Under the pieces are notes generated by a model. That model was not told the DNA's origin. It did not search any database and saw only the letters and a program-made list of their open reading frames with translations. A stretch of DNA of 64,000 nucleotides. Source: Candidatus Formimonas warabiya. GTDB lineage: Bacteria; Bacillota; Dehalobacteriia; Dehalobacteriales; Dehalobacteriaceae. Where the stretch lies: the NCBI RefSeq assembly GCF_002777255.1, contig NZ_CP017634.1:5778903-5842902 (forward strand), written 5' to 3'. A program made the position numbers and the translations under genes. Shown here piece after piece: positions 34,240 through 42,653 of the stretch. Each line of letters begins with the position of its first letter. Within the stretch, counting starts at the first letter, position 1.

Positions 34240-34390
34240 CGGTAGAAAAAATTTCGTTTGTAGAAATTTTTTCTTACCTCTGCGCGTTTCAACGAAGCGG
34301 GGGATATGCCCACCGCTTGTTCGCAAATCGGAACCCCCACCTACGCTAAAGCTTAGAGGTGGGGGACATCCCAGCGAAGTTATATACTTT
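34240..34390 (+). mobile_element. IS200/IS605-type right-end remnant (omegaRNA-like region)
   Basis: A GC-rich palindrome, CCCCCACCT (34334-34342) with AGGTGGGGG (34357-34365), has an inner CTAA/TTAG pair. It is preceded by GGGGGATATGCCCACCGC and GGAACC. This strongly resembles the 3' end of tnpB genes and the right end of IS200/IS605 elements, from which omegaRNA guides are read. No tnpA or tnpB reading frame is present, so it is a solo end, a PATE-like element or a scar. Recognition is from memory of family ends, not a search. Confidence 0.5.
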
Positions 34391-34446
34391 GAGAATGGAT
34401 AGATGATTTATTTATTGTATTACCCGGTAACCGGTACCTGGATCCC

Positions 34447-34470
34447 GAAAAGCCCTTTAGGGCTTTTTTC
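34447..34470 (+). terminator. Terminator upstream of the ABC transporter operon
   Basis: GCCC (34452-34455) and GGGC (34460-34463) within AAAAGCCC...GGGCTTTTTT. It isolates the ABC operon from the element remnant. The AT-rich region 34471-34596 should hold the operon promoter; GATAAAAT near 34549 is a possible -10 but no good -35 is seen. Confidence 0.7.
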
Positions 34471-34596
34471 TTATTTTCGGAGATGAAAAAGTTTTATCAG
34501 GGATGAATAAATCATAAATTATTTTTATTTCTAATAAATTTTTTTTAATGATAAAATAGCAATGGCTTAAGTAAATTTTATTAATCGAGGGATTTT

Positions 34597-35382
34597 ATGG
34601 CACAGATAAAAGATCTAACTGGACCTGTCGCCTTAAGGACCAAGGGCATTTACAAAAGTTTCGGCCATATAAAAGCTTTAGATGATGTCAGTATTGATTT
34701 TCCCCAAAACCGGATCTCAGCCCTGGTCGGGGATAATGGGGCGGGAAAATCTACTTTGATCAAGATTCTCGCCGGAGCCCTGACCCCGGACAAGGGGACG
34801 ATCACGGTGGGGGACGGTAATTTTGACTTCTTAACCCCGGCCCAGGCGATAAAAAATGGCATCGTCACCGTATTTCAGGATTTGTCTCTGGTCAATTGCC
34901 GGGATGTGGTGTCCAACATTTTTTTAGGAAATGAACGGACCCGGGCGAAATTTATGCTTGATAAAAAGCGCATGGAAACAGAAGCAGCCGGTTTGCTGGA
35001 ACATCTACATATTCACCTTCCTTCCCTGCGGGCAAATGTAGGGGAGCTTTCCGGCGGCCAGCGCCAAGCCGTGGCCATTGCCCGGGCGATTAACCAAGGG
35101 GGCCATATATTGATTCTTGATGAACCAACCGCCGCCATGGGGGTAAAAGAGACGGCACAGATTTTAACACTGATCGCCCAATTGAAAGCGCGCGGCTACA
35201 CCATAATCCTAATTTCCCATAACATGAATCAGGTTTTTTCCCTCTGTGACCGGGTTGCCGTGATGAGGGGAGGATCTGTGGTCGCCCAACTGGATACGGA
35301 AAAAACAAGTCCTCACGAAATCATTGAGCTGATCACTGGCGTGGAGAAGAAAAATGCATCTGCTTATAAAACCGGTACGTGA
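34597..35382 (+). CDS. CUT2-type sugar ABC transporter, single-domain ATPase
   Basis: The 261-residue ATPase has Walker A GDNGAGKST near residue 45, signature LSGGQRQAVAIARA near residue 152 and Walker B LILDEPTAA. RbsA-type proteins normally have two such domains (about 500 residues); this has one, as in FrcA-like systems, so it would act as a homodimer. It overlaps the permease gene by 29 bp. The binding protein lies further on (39.5 kb). The family imports pentoses, hexoses, inositol and similar compounds. Confidence 0.92.
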   Translation: MAQIKDLTGPVALRTKGIYKSFGHIKALDDVSIDFPQNRISALVGDNGAGKSTLIKILAGALTPDKGTITVGDGNFDFLTPAQAIKNGIVTVFQDLSLVNCRDVVSNIFLGNERTRAKFMLDKKRMETEAAGLLEHLHIHLPSLRANVGELSGGQRQAVAIARAINQGGHILILDEPTAAMGVKETAQILTLIAQLKARGYTIILISHNMNQVFSLCDRVAVMRGGSVVAQLDTEKTSPHEIIELITGVEKKNASAYKTGT

Positions 35383-36310
35383 TAAATTGATCGATAAGAA
35401 GTCCCAGGTGCTGCTCTGTGTGATTCTGATTACCTTAAGCGGCATCCTGTCCCTTACTTCGCCCTTTTTTTGGCAGTGGGACAACATTCGCAACGTTTTG
35501 GACCAAAGCACCCTGAATATTATTACCGGTGTGGGGATGACTTTTGTTATTGCCAGCGGAGGAATCGACCTGTCCATCGGATCGATTGCCGCATTGACGG
35601 GAATCCTCATGGCTATTTTTTTGAAAATGCAGGTACCTGTTTTTTTCGCTGTCCTGGGGGGAATGGTCCTGGGCACTTGTGCTGGTGTGGTGAACGGAAC
35701 CCTCGTTTCTTTTTTCCGTATCAATCCTTTTATTGTCACGTTGGCAACCATGTCGGTCTTTCGGGGCATCACCCTGATTTTATCCGGGGGAATCCCCATG
35801 TACAGTTTTTCTTCCAGCTTTACCAGGCTGGGCAGCGGCAGCCTTTTAAACCTTCCCGTACCGGTTCTGATTACCGGGATGCTGGTTTTAGCAGGAGCCT
35901 TCTGCCTCGCATTGACCAAATTGGGCTATTATGCCCTTGCTCTGGGGGGCAATGAGGAGGCCTTAAGACGAAGCGGGGTCCCCATCGGTTGGTATAAAAC
36001 CGCTGTCTATGGCATCAGCGGCTTCACAGCCGCCTGGGCCGGCCTGATCCTGACCGCCCGGCTCAACAGTGCCGATCCCCTGGCCGGATATATGATGGAG
36101 CTGGATACCATTGCCACAGTAGTTTTAGGCGGCGCCAGCATTAAGGGCGGGCAGGGGAGTATGGCGGGAACCGTGGTGGCAGGGCTTTTGCTCGCAGTTT
36201 TACGGAACGGGCTGACGATCAACGGCATTTCCTCCTATTATCAGCAGCTGGTGGTGGGCCTGATTATTTTGCTGGCAGTAATTTTTTCAGAAAGAAGAAA
36301 AAAAGCATGA
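35354..36310 (+). CDS. CUT2-type sugar ABC transporter permease (RbsC-like)
   Basis: This 318-residue membrane protein has 8-10 predicted helices and the RbsC-family stretches GGIDLSIGS near residue 70 and LGGASIKGGQG near residue 258. It forms the channel with the single-domain ATPase. Its stop overlaps the start of a UroD-fold methyltransferase (ATGA overlap), tying import to methyl transfer. Confidence 0.93.
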   Translation: MHLLIKPVRDKLIDKKSQVLLCVILITLSGILSLTSPFFWQWDNIRNVLDQSTLNIITGVGMTFVIASGGIDLSIGSIAALTGILMAIFLKMQVPVFFAVLGGMVLGTCAGVVNGTLVSFFRINPFIVTLATMSVFRGITLILSGGIPMYSFSSSFTRLGSGSLLNLPVPVLITGMLVLAGAFCLALTKLGYYALALGGNEEALRRSGVPIGWYKTAVYGISGFTAAWAGLILTARLNSADPLAGYMMELDTIATVVLGGASIKGGQGSMAGTVVAGLLLAVLRNGLTINGISSYYQQLVVGLIILLAVIFSERRKKA

Positions 36311-37380
36311 AACGATCGGAATTTGTTTTGGATGAAATGACCCCCTTGGAAAGGGCGGCAGCTATGGCCGCAGGGCGGGATTACGACCGGATCCCCTGTA
36401 GGCCTTCTTTAGGGGAACAGCCTACCCGGTTAACGGGAGTGACGGTTTCTCAATATTTAAATTCCGCCCGGATCATGGCGGAAGCACATCTCCAGGCATT
36501 TAAAATTTACGGCCATGACGGGGTGAGTGTGGGACCGGACCAATTCGGCTTGCCGGAAGCATTGGGGGCGAAGATGGCTTATTATGTGGATGATATCCCT
36601 CAGGTTCCGGAGCCCGCTGTCAAAACTTACCGGGACTTGACGAAACTAAAAATGATCGACCCCTTTAAAGACGGCAGATTTCCTCTTTACTGGGAGGCCC
36701 TGGATATTTTGCGGGAAAGGATGGGACATCTCGTCAAAGTAGGCACGGGAATTGGCGGCCCTTTTACGGCCGCCGCCTTACTGCGGGGTACGGCCAATTT
36801 TTTGAAAGACCTGCGTCAGCATCCGGAGGACGCCCATCGTCTTTTGGCGTTTACCACGGATAATATTATCCGATATCTGGAAGCTTGCCGGGAAAAAGGG
36901 TTTGGCTGCGGCCTGGGTGAACCCTGCGCATCCAATACCCTGATCAGCCCCAGGCAGTTCCAGGACTTTGTCCAGCCCTACCTGTCCAGAATCGGTGCCT
37001 GGTTCCGGGAGAAAACAGGCGGTGGTTATTCTCTCCATATTTGCGGCAAGACCAGAAAAATATGGCTGCCCATGGTGGAGAGCGGGGCAAGCAGTATCAG
37101 CCTGGATGGTGCGGCTGATTTGGGAGAGGCAAAAAAGGTGATCGGCCACCGGGTGGGTCTGAGAGGCAGCGTTTCCCCTGTGGAAGTGATGTTCCAGGGA
37201 GACCGGGAGAGCATTCTACGGGCGGCTAAGGAGTGCATTATGATGGCCTACGACAGCCCGAAAGGCTACGTCCTGGGCACAGGATGCCGGGTGCCTTTAG
37301 GGACCAGCAGGGAGAATATTGTGGCCTTGATGGATGGCGCCCGCATGTACGGAAAAATGCCGCTGGAAAGAAGGGATTAA
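36307..37380 (+). CDS. UroD-fold (MtaA/CmuA-like) corrinoid methyltransferase 1
   Basis: The 357-residue protein belongs to the uroporphyrinogen decarboxylase superfamily branch used by MtaA, MtbA and CmuA. Zinc ligands typical of the methyltransferases are present: LHICGKTRK near residue 240 (His-x-Cys) and TGCRVP near residue 325 (Cys). True UroD lacks this zinc site. Its start overlaps the ABC permease stop. It could take a methyl group from an imported compound or pass methyl from a corrinoid protein to a thiol or tetrahydrofolate; sequence alone does not decide. Confidence 0.88.
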   Translation: MKRSEFVLDEMTPLERAAAMAAGRDYDRIPCRPSLGEQPTRLTGVTVSQYLNSARIMAEAHLQAFKIYGHDGVSVGPDQFGLPEALGAKMAYYVDDIPQVPEPAVKTYRDLTKLKMIDPFKDGRFPLYWEALDILRERMGHLVKVGTGIGGPFTAAALLRGTANFLKDLRQHPEDAHRLLAFTTDNIIRYLEACREKGFGCGLGEPCASNTLISPRQFQDFVQPYLSRIGAWFREKTGGGYSLHICGKTRKIWLPMVESGASSISLDGAADLGEAKKVIGHRVGLRGSVSPVEVMFQGDRESILRAAKECIMMAYDSPKGYVLGTGCRVPLGTSRENIVALMDGARMYGKMPLERRD

Positions 37381-38532
37381 ATGGACCGGGACATGATCAA
37401 CTCATTTTTAGAGATCCGGGATAAGAACATAGTGATTCTAAAAAACGCCAAAGAGCATGGCAAAAAGGTGGTGGGCATTTACTGTACTTACGGGCCCAGA
37501 GAGCTGGCTCTCGCCGCAGGCGCCATTGCCGTCGGTTTGTGCGGCACCAAGGAGGAACCGATCCCGGCAGCGGAAAACCATTTGCCCCGCAATTTGTGCC
37601 CTTTGATCAAATCATCCTATGGGTTTGCCGTCACAGACACCTGCCCTTATTTTTATTTTTCGGATTTTATCATCGGCGAAACCACCTGTGACGGCAAAAA
37701 GAAAATGTTTGAGCTGCTTCAAAGGATTAAGCCGGTGCATGTGATCAACCTGCCCCAAAACCAGGACCAGCCGGCTTCCCTGGATTTAATGTACCGGGAA
37801 ATGGTACGTTTGAAGGAGGCCATGGCGTCTGCCCTGGATGCGGAAATTACGGACCAAGGGCTTCGTGAGGCCATTCATGCCGTAAATGAAGGGAACCGGG
37901 CCTTAAAAGATCTCTTTGATTTGAACCGGACTAAGCCGGCTTTAATTTCCGGCTTGGACCTGCTGCGTATTTCCTGGCAGATTGGTTTTCATCACGACCG
38001 CTGGGAACGGGTAACTATGATTGATGATCTGGTCCAAAAGATTAAAGCTGCCGCAGCCCGGGGCAGTTTTGCCGGTACCTCGTCCACGCCCCGGATTTTG
38101 CTGACGGGAACGCCGGTAGGGATGGGCAGTGAAAAAGTGATCTCCTTGGTGGAGGAGAATGGGGGCCTGGTGGTGGCCATGGAGAACTGCGGCGGGTACA
38201 AAACCTTAGGCCTCTCTATTGATGAAAAGGACCGGAGGGATCCCCTGCTCCTGCTGGCCGAAAAGTATCTGCGCATTCCCTGCTCCGTGATGTCGCCGAA
38301 TCAGGGCCGCATGGCGCTGTTAAAGCAGATGGTGCGCGATTTTCAGATTGACGGGGTGATCGACCTCACCTGGCAGGCCTGTCATACCTATAATATTGAA
38401 TCCTATGAAGTAGGGAAATTGGTAAGGGATGAGCTGGGACTTCCTTTTCTCCATTTGGAAACGGATTATTCCCAGAATGACCGGGAAGCTTTAAAGACCC
38501 GAATCGGCGCCTTGTTGGAAATGATTGGATGA
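37381..38532 (+). CDS. 2-hydroxyacyl-CoA dehydratase subunit / double-cubane-like iron-sulfur protein
   Basis: The 383-residue protein matches the HgdB/BcrC/YjiM family. Conserved cysteines are in YCTYGPREL, LCPLIKSS, DTCPYF and TTCDGKKK, and a later WQACHTYN. Classical members need an ASKHA activator (HgdC-like) with a bridging cluster, which is not next door; the RACE protein at 50 kb is a different ASKHA type. It starts directly after the UroD-like gene's stop. The role in this cluster is open: radical dehydration, small-molecule reduction as in double-cubane proteins, or electron supply for corrinoid activation. Confidence 0.85.
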   Translation: MDRDMINSFLEIRDKNIVILKNAKEHGKKVVGIYCTYGPRELALAAGAIAVGLCGTKEEPIPAAENHLPRNLCPLIKSSYGFAVTDTCPYFYFSDFIIGETTCDGKKKMFELLQRIKPVHVINLPQNQDQPASLDLMYREMVRLKEAMASALDAEITDQGLREAIHAVNEGNRALKDLFDLNRTKPALISGLDLLRISWQIGFHHDRWERVTMIDDLVQKIKAAAARGSFAGTSSTPRILLTGTPVGMGSEKVISLVEENGGLVVAMENCGGYKTLGLSIDEKDRRDPLLLLAEKYLRIPCSVMSPNQGRMALLKQMVRDFQIDGVIDLTWQACHTYNIESYEVGKLVRDELGLPFLHLETDYSQNDREALKTRIGALLEMIG

Positions 38533-38553
38533 AATATTTGAGGGAGGTGCAAA

Positions 38554-39492
38554 ATGAGTGTCCAGGTATTGGGTTTAGGAACTGCCGCCATGGATATCGT
38601 CCTTCAGTGTGACGAATTACCCCGGGAGGACGGGTTCTCTTTTATTCACCGGGAGCAATTAATGCCGGGAGGAAGCTGCGCCAATGTCTTAGTGGCCTTG
38701 GCCCAATTGGGCGTGCGCACAGGATTGGTGGCCCAGATTGGCGATGACCAGTACGGCAGGATTTTTCTCCAGGACCTTCAGGAATCAGGGGTAGAACCTA
38801 CCGGGGTTTTTGTCAAAGAGAAGGGGGTTACCCTCCATACCTTTATTACCGTTGCCAAGAACGGCACCAAAGCGATTTTTGCCCACCTGGGGGACAGCTT
38901 GCTCACCTTGGCGGAAGAGGCTGTTACCGAAGAGATGCTGGAGGGCGTAAAGGTTTTTTATACCGATATGTTTGCCGGGCAGGCGGCCCTGAAACTGGCC
39001 CGGTTGTGCAAGGAACGGGGCATCCCGGTGGTATTCAATCTGGAGTGCCCTCCTTCCTTTATGGCATTGTGCCAGGTATCCCGGGAGAAGCTGGAAGAAA
39101 TCCTTTCCTTGGCCGATCTGATCTTTTCCTGCCGGGAGGGTCTGGTGGAACTGGCCGGAACAGAGGATCCCATGGTGTCCGGACCCCAGGTCTATGAAAA
39201 GTACCACCCCGGCCAGGGTTTGGTTTTTACTCTGGGGGACAAAGGATCAATTTGTTTTTATGATCAGGGCAGGGTGGCTCAGACAGGGGTTTTTCAAGTT
39301 GATGCCGTCGATACCACGGGAGCAGGGGATGCCTTTGTGGGCGGGTTTATTTTTGCTTATTTCTTGCAAAACAAGGACCGGGAGCTGGCTTTAAGGTTTG
39401 CCAGCGCCTGTGCCGCCTTAAAATGCACCCAGCTGGGTGCCCGGCTTCAGGCCGGAGAACAGGATGTCTGGGCGCTTTTGAACAGAGGTTGA
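38554..39492 (+). CDS. PfkB-family carbohydrate kinase
   Basis: This 312-residue kinase has the N-terminal PGGSCANVLVALAQLG substrate/GG motif near residue 38 and the C-terminal DTTGAGDAFVGGF anion-hole and catalytic Asp signature near residue 252. PfkB enzymes phosphorylate sugars, deoxysugars, inositol derivatives or nucleosides. Together with the CUT2 transporter it indicates that the imported molecule is a sugar or polyol that is phosphorylated inside the cell. A GGGAGG site precedes the ATG. Confidence 0.92.
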   Translation: MSVQVLGLGTAAMDIVLQCDELPREDGFSFIHREQLMPGGSCANVLVALAQLGVRTGLVAQIGDDQYGRIFLQDLQESGVEPTGVFVKEKGVTLHTFITVAKNGTKAIFAHLGDSLLTLAEEAVTEEMLEGVKVFYTDMFAGQAALKLARLCKERGIPVVFNLECPPSFMALCQVSREKLEEILSLADLIFSCREGLVELAGTEDPMVSGPQVYEKYHPGQGLVFTLGDKGSICFYDQGRVAQTGVFQVDAVDTTGAGDAFVGGFIFAYFLQNKDRELALRFASACAALKCTQLGARLQAGEQDVWALLNRG

Positions 39493-39521
39493 AAATTTAA
39501 GAAATATAAGGAGGCTAAAAA

Positions 39522-40607
39522 ATGAAAAAAGTAAGACTGTTTTTTGGAATGTTGTTTGTGTGTTTATTTGTTTTAGGTGCCGCAGGGTGTGGACAGCCGG
39601 CAGAAAATCAGGAGGAGGACAACAGTACTCAGGAAACCAGCGCTCCGGAAGCCCAACCCACCAATGCCGCCTTTTTGGATGCCCAGGCGAAATTGGAAGC
39701 CGCCCTGGCCCCTTTGCCCAAGAAGGATACCCAGGCGAAACTGGCCGCCCTGGAAATTACCCTGGCCAACCCCTTTTGGGTCACCATGAAAGAAGGGTAT
39801 GAAGCGGCGGCAAAAGAGTATGGCGTGACCATCGATGTGATGGCGGCGCCGAAGGAAAACGACGTCAATTCCCAACTGGAGACCTTGAAAACCATTGTCA
39901 ACAAGGATTATGACGCCATCGCCCTTTCCGCCATTACCCCCTTTAACCTGGTGCCGGGGGCAGCGGAAGCAACCAAAAAAGGGATTCCAGTGATTGCCGT
40001 AGGAACCTCCATTGATGCCGCCGAGGCGGAAAAGGCGGGTGCCAAGGTGGCGGCCTTTGTTACCTCCGACTTTGAAGAACAAGGTAAAATGGGCGCCCAG
40101 TTTATCATGGACAAGATTGGATCGGGAAAAGTAGCCATCATCGAAGGCCTGCCGGGAGCCGCCCAGGGGGAAGCGAGAAAAAGCGGAGCCCAAAAAGCCT
40201 TTGAAAGCAACGCAAATATTGAGATTGTATCGGTTTCGGCCGGCAATTGGGATCGTCAAACGGCGTATGACATCACTTCCAACCTGATCCAGGCGAATCC
40301 TGATTTAAAAGGAATTTTTTGTGCCAATGATGTGATGGCATTAGCTGCTGTGGAAGCCTTAAAAGCCGCCGGAAAAAAAGACCAGGTGGCCGTAGTAGGG
40401 GTAGATTTTATTGATGAGGCCAAGGCCTCCATCACCAAAGGAGAGCTGGATGCCTCGGTCGCCATGTCCCCCTATTTATTTGGAAAAGGCGGCGTGATCC
40501 TGGCCCTGAAAGTGCTAGAGGGCCAAGAGATCCCAGAAGATATCTTCTGGACGCCCTTAGGTTTGATCACCAAAGAAAATGTCAATACCTTTGAAGGGTG
40601 GAAATAA
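39522..40607 (+). CDS. CUT2-type ABC sugar-binding lipoprotein (RbsB-like)
   Basis: The 361-residue protein has a lipoprotein signal (GAAGC, Cys at residue 23), a low-complexity linker rich in Glu/Thr/Pro, and a type I periplasmic-binding fold. Typical stretches are AKLAALEITLANPFW, DAIALSAITP and GIFCANDVMALAAVEALK. It captures the substrate for the ATPase and permease at 34.6-36.3 kb. A terminator follows, so the ABC / UroD / dehydratase-like / kinase / binding-protein genes form one operon. Confidence 0.93.
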   Translation: MKKVRLFFGMLFVCLFVLGAAGCGQPAENQEEDNSTQETSAPEAQPTNAAFLDAQAKLEAALAPLPKKDTQAKLAALEITLANPFWVTMKEGYEAAAKEYGVTIDVMAAPKENDVNSQLETLKTIVNKDYDAIALSAITPFNLVPGAAEATKKGIPVIAVGTSIDAAEAEKAGAKVAAFVTSDFEEQGKMGAQFIMDKIGSGKVAIIEGLPGAAQGEARKSGAQKAFESNANIEIVSVSAGNWDRQTAYDITSNLIQANPDLKGIFCANDVMALAAVEALKAAGKKDQVAVVGVDFIDEAKASITKGELDASVAMSPYLFGKGGVILALKVLEGQEIPEDIFWTPLGLITKENVNTFEGWK

Positions 40608-40624
40608 CTTAAATAAGACCGGGG

Positions 40625-40660
40625 ATAAGCAGAGCCGGTAAAAGGCCCTGCTTATTCTTT
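40625..40660 (+). terminator. Terminator after the binding-protein gene
   Basis: ATAAGCAG (40625-40632) pairs with CTGCTTAT (40648-40655), with an inner GCC/GGC pair, followed by TCTTTTT. The next gene starts only about 30 bp later, so read-through is possible. Confidence 0.7.
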
Positions 40661-40688
40661 TTGGGATCAAGGAAAAAGGGTGATGTGG

Positions 40689-41792
40689 ATGGAGATGCCG
40701 GTATGGAAAATGCATACCCCCCAAGGGATCTTTCATGGGCGTGGGTCCATCAGATCCCTTAAGACAGTGGTGGAGGATGAGAAGATTGCCCGCCCCTTTC
40801 TTGTGCTGGACCCGGCAGTGGAAAAAACCGGTTTCGGCGGGGAAATAAAAAATATTCTGGAAAATGTGCAGTCCTTTTATTGGACCGGCTTTACCTCGGA
40901 CCCCACCTTAACCCAGGTGGAAAGAGGAGCCGTCGCCTTTCGGGAAGTTGACGCCGACGGCCTGATTGCCGTAGGCGGGGGAAGCGCTATTGATGCGGCT
41001 AAAATGATTGCCCAAAAAACCGGATTTCCCCTCCTGGCTGCAGTTCCCACTACTTGTGGAACCGGCGCGGAATGCAGCCCGGTTGCTATGATTAAGGATG
41101 AAAAAAAAGTGAAGAAAATAGCTTTCCGGGATCCTCGTTTTATCCCCAAATGGGTGATTCTGGATGCGGAGGGACTGACCTCCTTGGATCGGGCCTTTGT
41201 TGCCGCTACTGCTTTAGACACCCTTTCCCACGTTATGGAGACCCATCTTTCCCAAAAATCAACGGGGTTGGTGCGGGTTTCTACCCGGGGGTCCTTGGTT
41301 TCTTTAGGGAAAAATTTGGCGCCGGCCATTTTTGATCAAGACCCGGGAGCCCTAGAAGTACTGCTTGATGTAGCCTTTACGGCCCGCCTGCTTTATCCCG
41401 GCACCGGGCTGTCCATTATTCATGCCCTGGCCCATCCTTTAGGAGCTTACACAGGCTTGCATCACGGCATGGCTGTAGCACTTTTGACTCCTCCTTCTCT
41501 GGAGTTTAACCTGCCTTTTTGTGGGGAACTGATGCGAGAAATCGACGACCTGTTGAACGTGAAAAGCCAACAGGCAAAGGGAACCGGAGCATGGGTGCAC
41601 CGGATCGTGGCAGAATCGGGGATGGGTACCCACATCGAACAAAAACTTAAAAAGGAAGAGGTGCCGTTAGACAAAATCGTCAATCAAGCCATGGAAAGCA
41701 GCAATCTTCCTTCTAACCCCCGGCCGGTTTGTGGGCCTAAAGACCTTAGGGAGGTCCTGGAAAGGGCCTGTGCCTGCCGGCATATTTTCTAG
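40689..41792 (+). CDS. Iron-containing alcohol dehydrogenase family protein
   Basis: The 367-residue protein has the NAD-binding GGGSAIDAAK near residue 100, the AVPTTCGTGAE motif near residue 120 and the metal ligands in ALDTLSHVMET and HALAHPLGAYTGLHHG. It would interconvert an alcohol and an aldehyde or ketone. The start is uncertain: GTG 40680, ATG 40683, 40689 and 40695 are in frame, and AAAGGG at 40675-40680 fits 40689 best. It lies between the sugar-uptake operon and the corrinoid genes and may oxidise the demethylated product. Confidence 0.88.
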   Translation: MEMPVWKMHTPQGIFHGRGSIRSLKTVVEDEKIARPFLVLDPAVEKTGFGGEIKNILENVQSFYWTGFTSDPTLTQVERGAVAFREVDADGLIAVGGGSAIDAAKMIAQKTGFPLLAAVPTTCGTGAECSPVAMIKDEKKVKKIAFRDPRFIPKWVILDAEGLTSLDRAFVAATALDTLSHVMETHLSQKSTGLVRVSTRGSLVSLGKNLAPAIFDQDPGALEVLLDVAFTARLLYPGTGLSIIHALAHPLGAYTGLHHGMAVALLTPPSLEFNLPFCGELMREIDDLLNVKSQQAKGTGAWVHRIVAESGMGTHIEQKLKKEEVPLDKIVNQAMESSNLPSNPRPVCGPKDLREVLERACACRHIF

Positions 41793-41793
41793 G

Positions 41794-41825
41794 ATCTGAA
41801 AAAAATACGACAAGCATTTTCAGAT
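41794..41825 (+). terminator. Hairpin after the alcohol dehydrogenase gene
   Basis: ATCTGAAAA (41794-41802) pairs with TTTTCAGAT (41817-41825). It has no T-run beyond the stem, and separates the dehydrogenase from the corrinoid protein gene. Confidence 0.5.
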
Positions 41826-41943
41826 TAATAATATTCTATCAGTGCTGGTTGGGTCATAAGATTTTTGAATTGGCGTGATACGATTTCTCTATTCTATAAT
41901 CAAAGTAATTAAAATCAATAAAGATCAGGGGGAGGAAGAAAAA

Positions 41944-42594
41944 ATGGGTGATTTCTCAAAAGAAAAGCTGTTACAAGATCTATCCGATGCGGTGGTAAAT
42001 ATGGAGGAAGAAAAGGTGGTTACTGCTGCCCGCCGATATGCAGAAAATAATTTTGATGCCTATGAAGGCATTGACCTGGGACTTGCCTGCGGCATGAACC
42101 GAGCCAGTAAACTGTATGAGGAAGAAGAGTATTTTGTTTCCGAATTATTGTTGTGTTCCGACGCCATGTATGCGGGCCTGGATGTTTTGAGGCCCTACCT
42201 GAAGAGAAAAAATGATCCGGCCAAACATAAAGCCGTCATCGGCGTGGTGCAAGGAGATACCCATGATATTGGGAAAAACCTGGTGAAAATTATGCTGGAA
42301 ACAGCCGGCTTTGATGTGGTCGATTTGGGACGGGATGTCCCTCCCCTGGATTTTGTAAACAAAGCGAAAGAAATCGGGGCGGATTTAATTGCTTTGTCCA
42401 CCCTGATGACGACGACGATGGACGGCATGAAAGAAGTGATCGAAATTCTCGTGGAAGAAAACCTGCGTGACCGGTTCAAAGTGATCGTAGGCGGGGGGCC
42501 TATTTCCAGGAATTTTGCCCAGTTGATCGGCGCGGACGGCTATGCGCCCAATTCGGCAGAAGCAGTGGTATTGGCGAAGGCACTGGTTTCCTAA
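41944..42594 (+). CDS. Corrinoid-binding protein (methyl carrier) 1
   Basis: This 216-residue protein has a helical cap (1-90) and a B12-binding domain with the cobalt-ligand His in GDTHDIGKN near residue 105, followed by LSTLMTTTM and VGGGPIS. ATG at 41944 follows GGGGGAGGA; the open frame begins 23 codons earlier without a ribosome site. It is closely related to the second carrier at 48.3 kb (same NYEEEEYFVSELLLCSDAMYAG-like cap). It probably serves the UroD-fold enzyme 60 bp downstream. Confidence 0.92.
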   Translation: MGDFSKEKLLQDLSDAVVNMEEEKVVTAARRYAENNFDAYEGIDLGLACGMNRASKLYEEEEYFVSELLLCSDAMYAGLDVLRPYLKRKNDPAKHKAVIGVVQGDTHDIGKNLVKIMLETAGFDVVDLGRDVPPLDFVNKAKEIGADLIALSTLMTTTMDGMKEVIEILVEENLRDRFKVIVGGGPISRNFAQLIGADGYAPNSAEAVVLAKALVS

Positions 42595-42653
42595 TGGTGA
42601 TGTGCCGCTGTTAAAGCAATAATCCTATTGTTCATCCAAGGAGGTTGGAAAAA

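Noticed and set aside
36307..37380. Uroporphyrinogen decarboxylase of haem synthesis
   Set aside because: The His-x-Cys plus late Cys zinc site marks the methyltransferase branch, and no tetrapyrrole genes are near; the same holds for the three paralogues.
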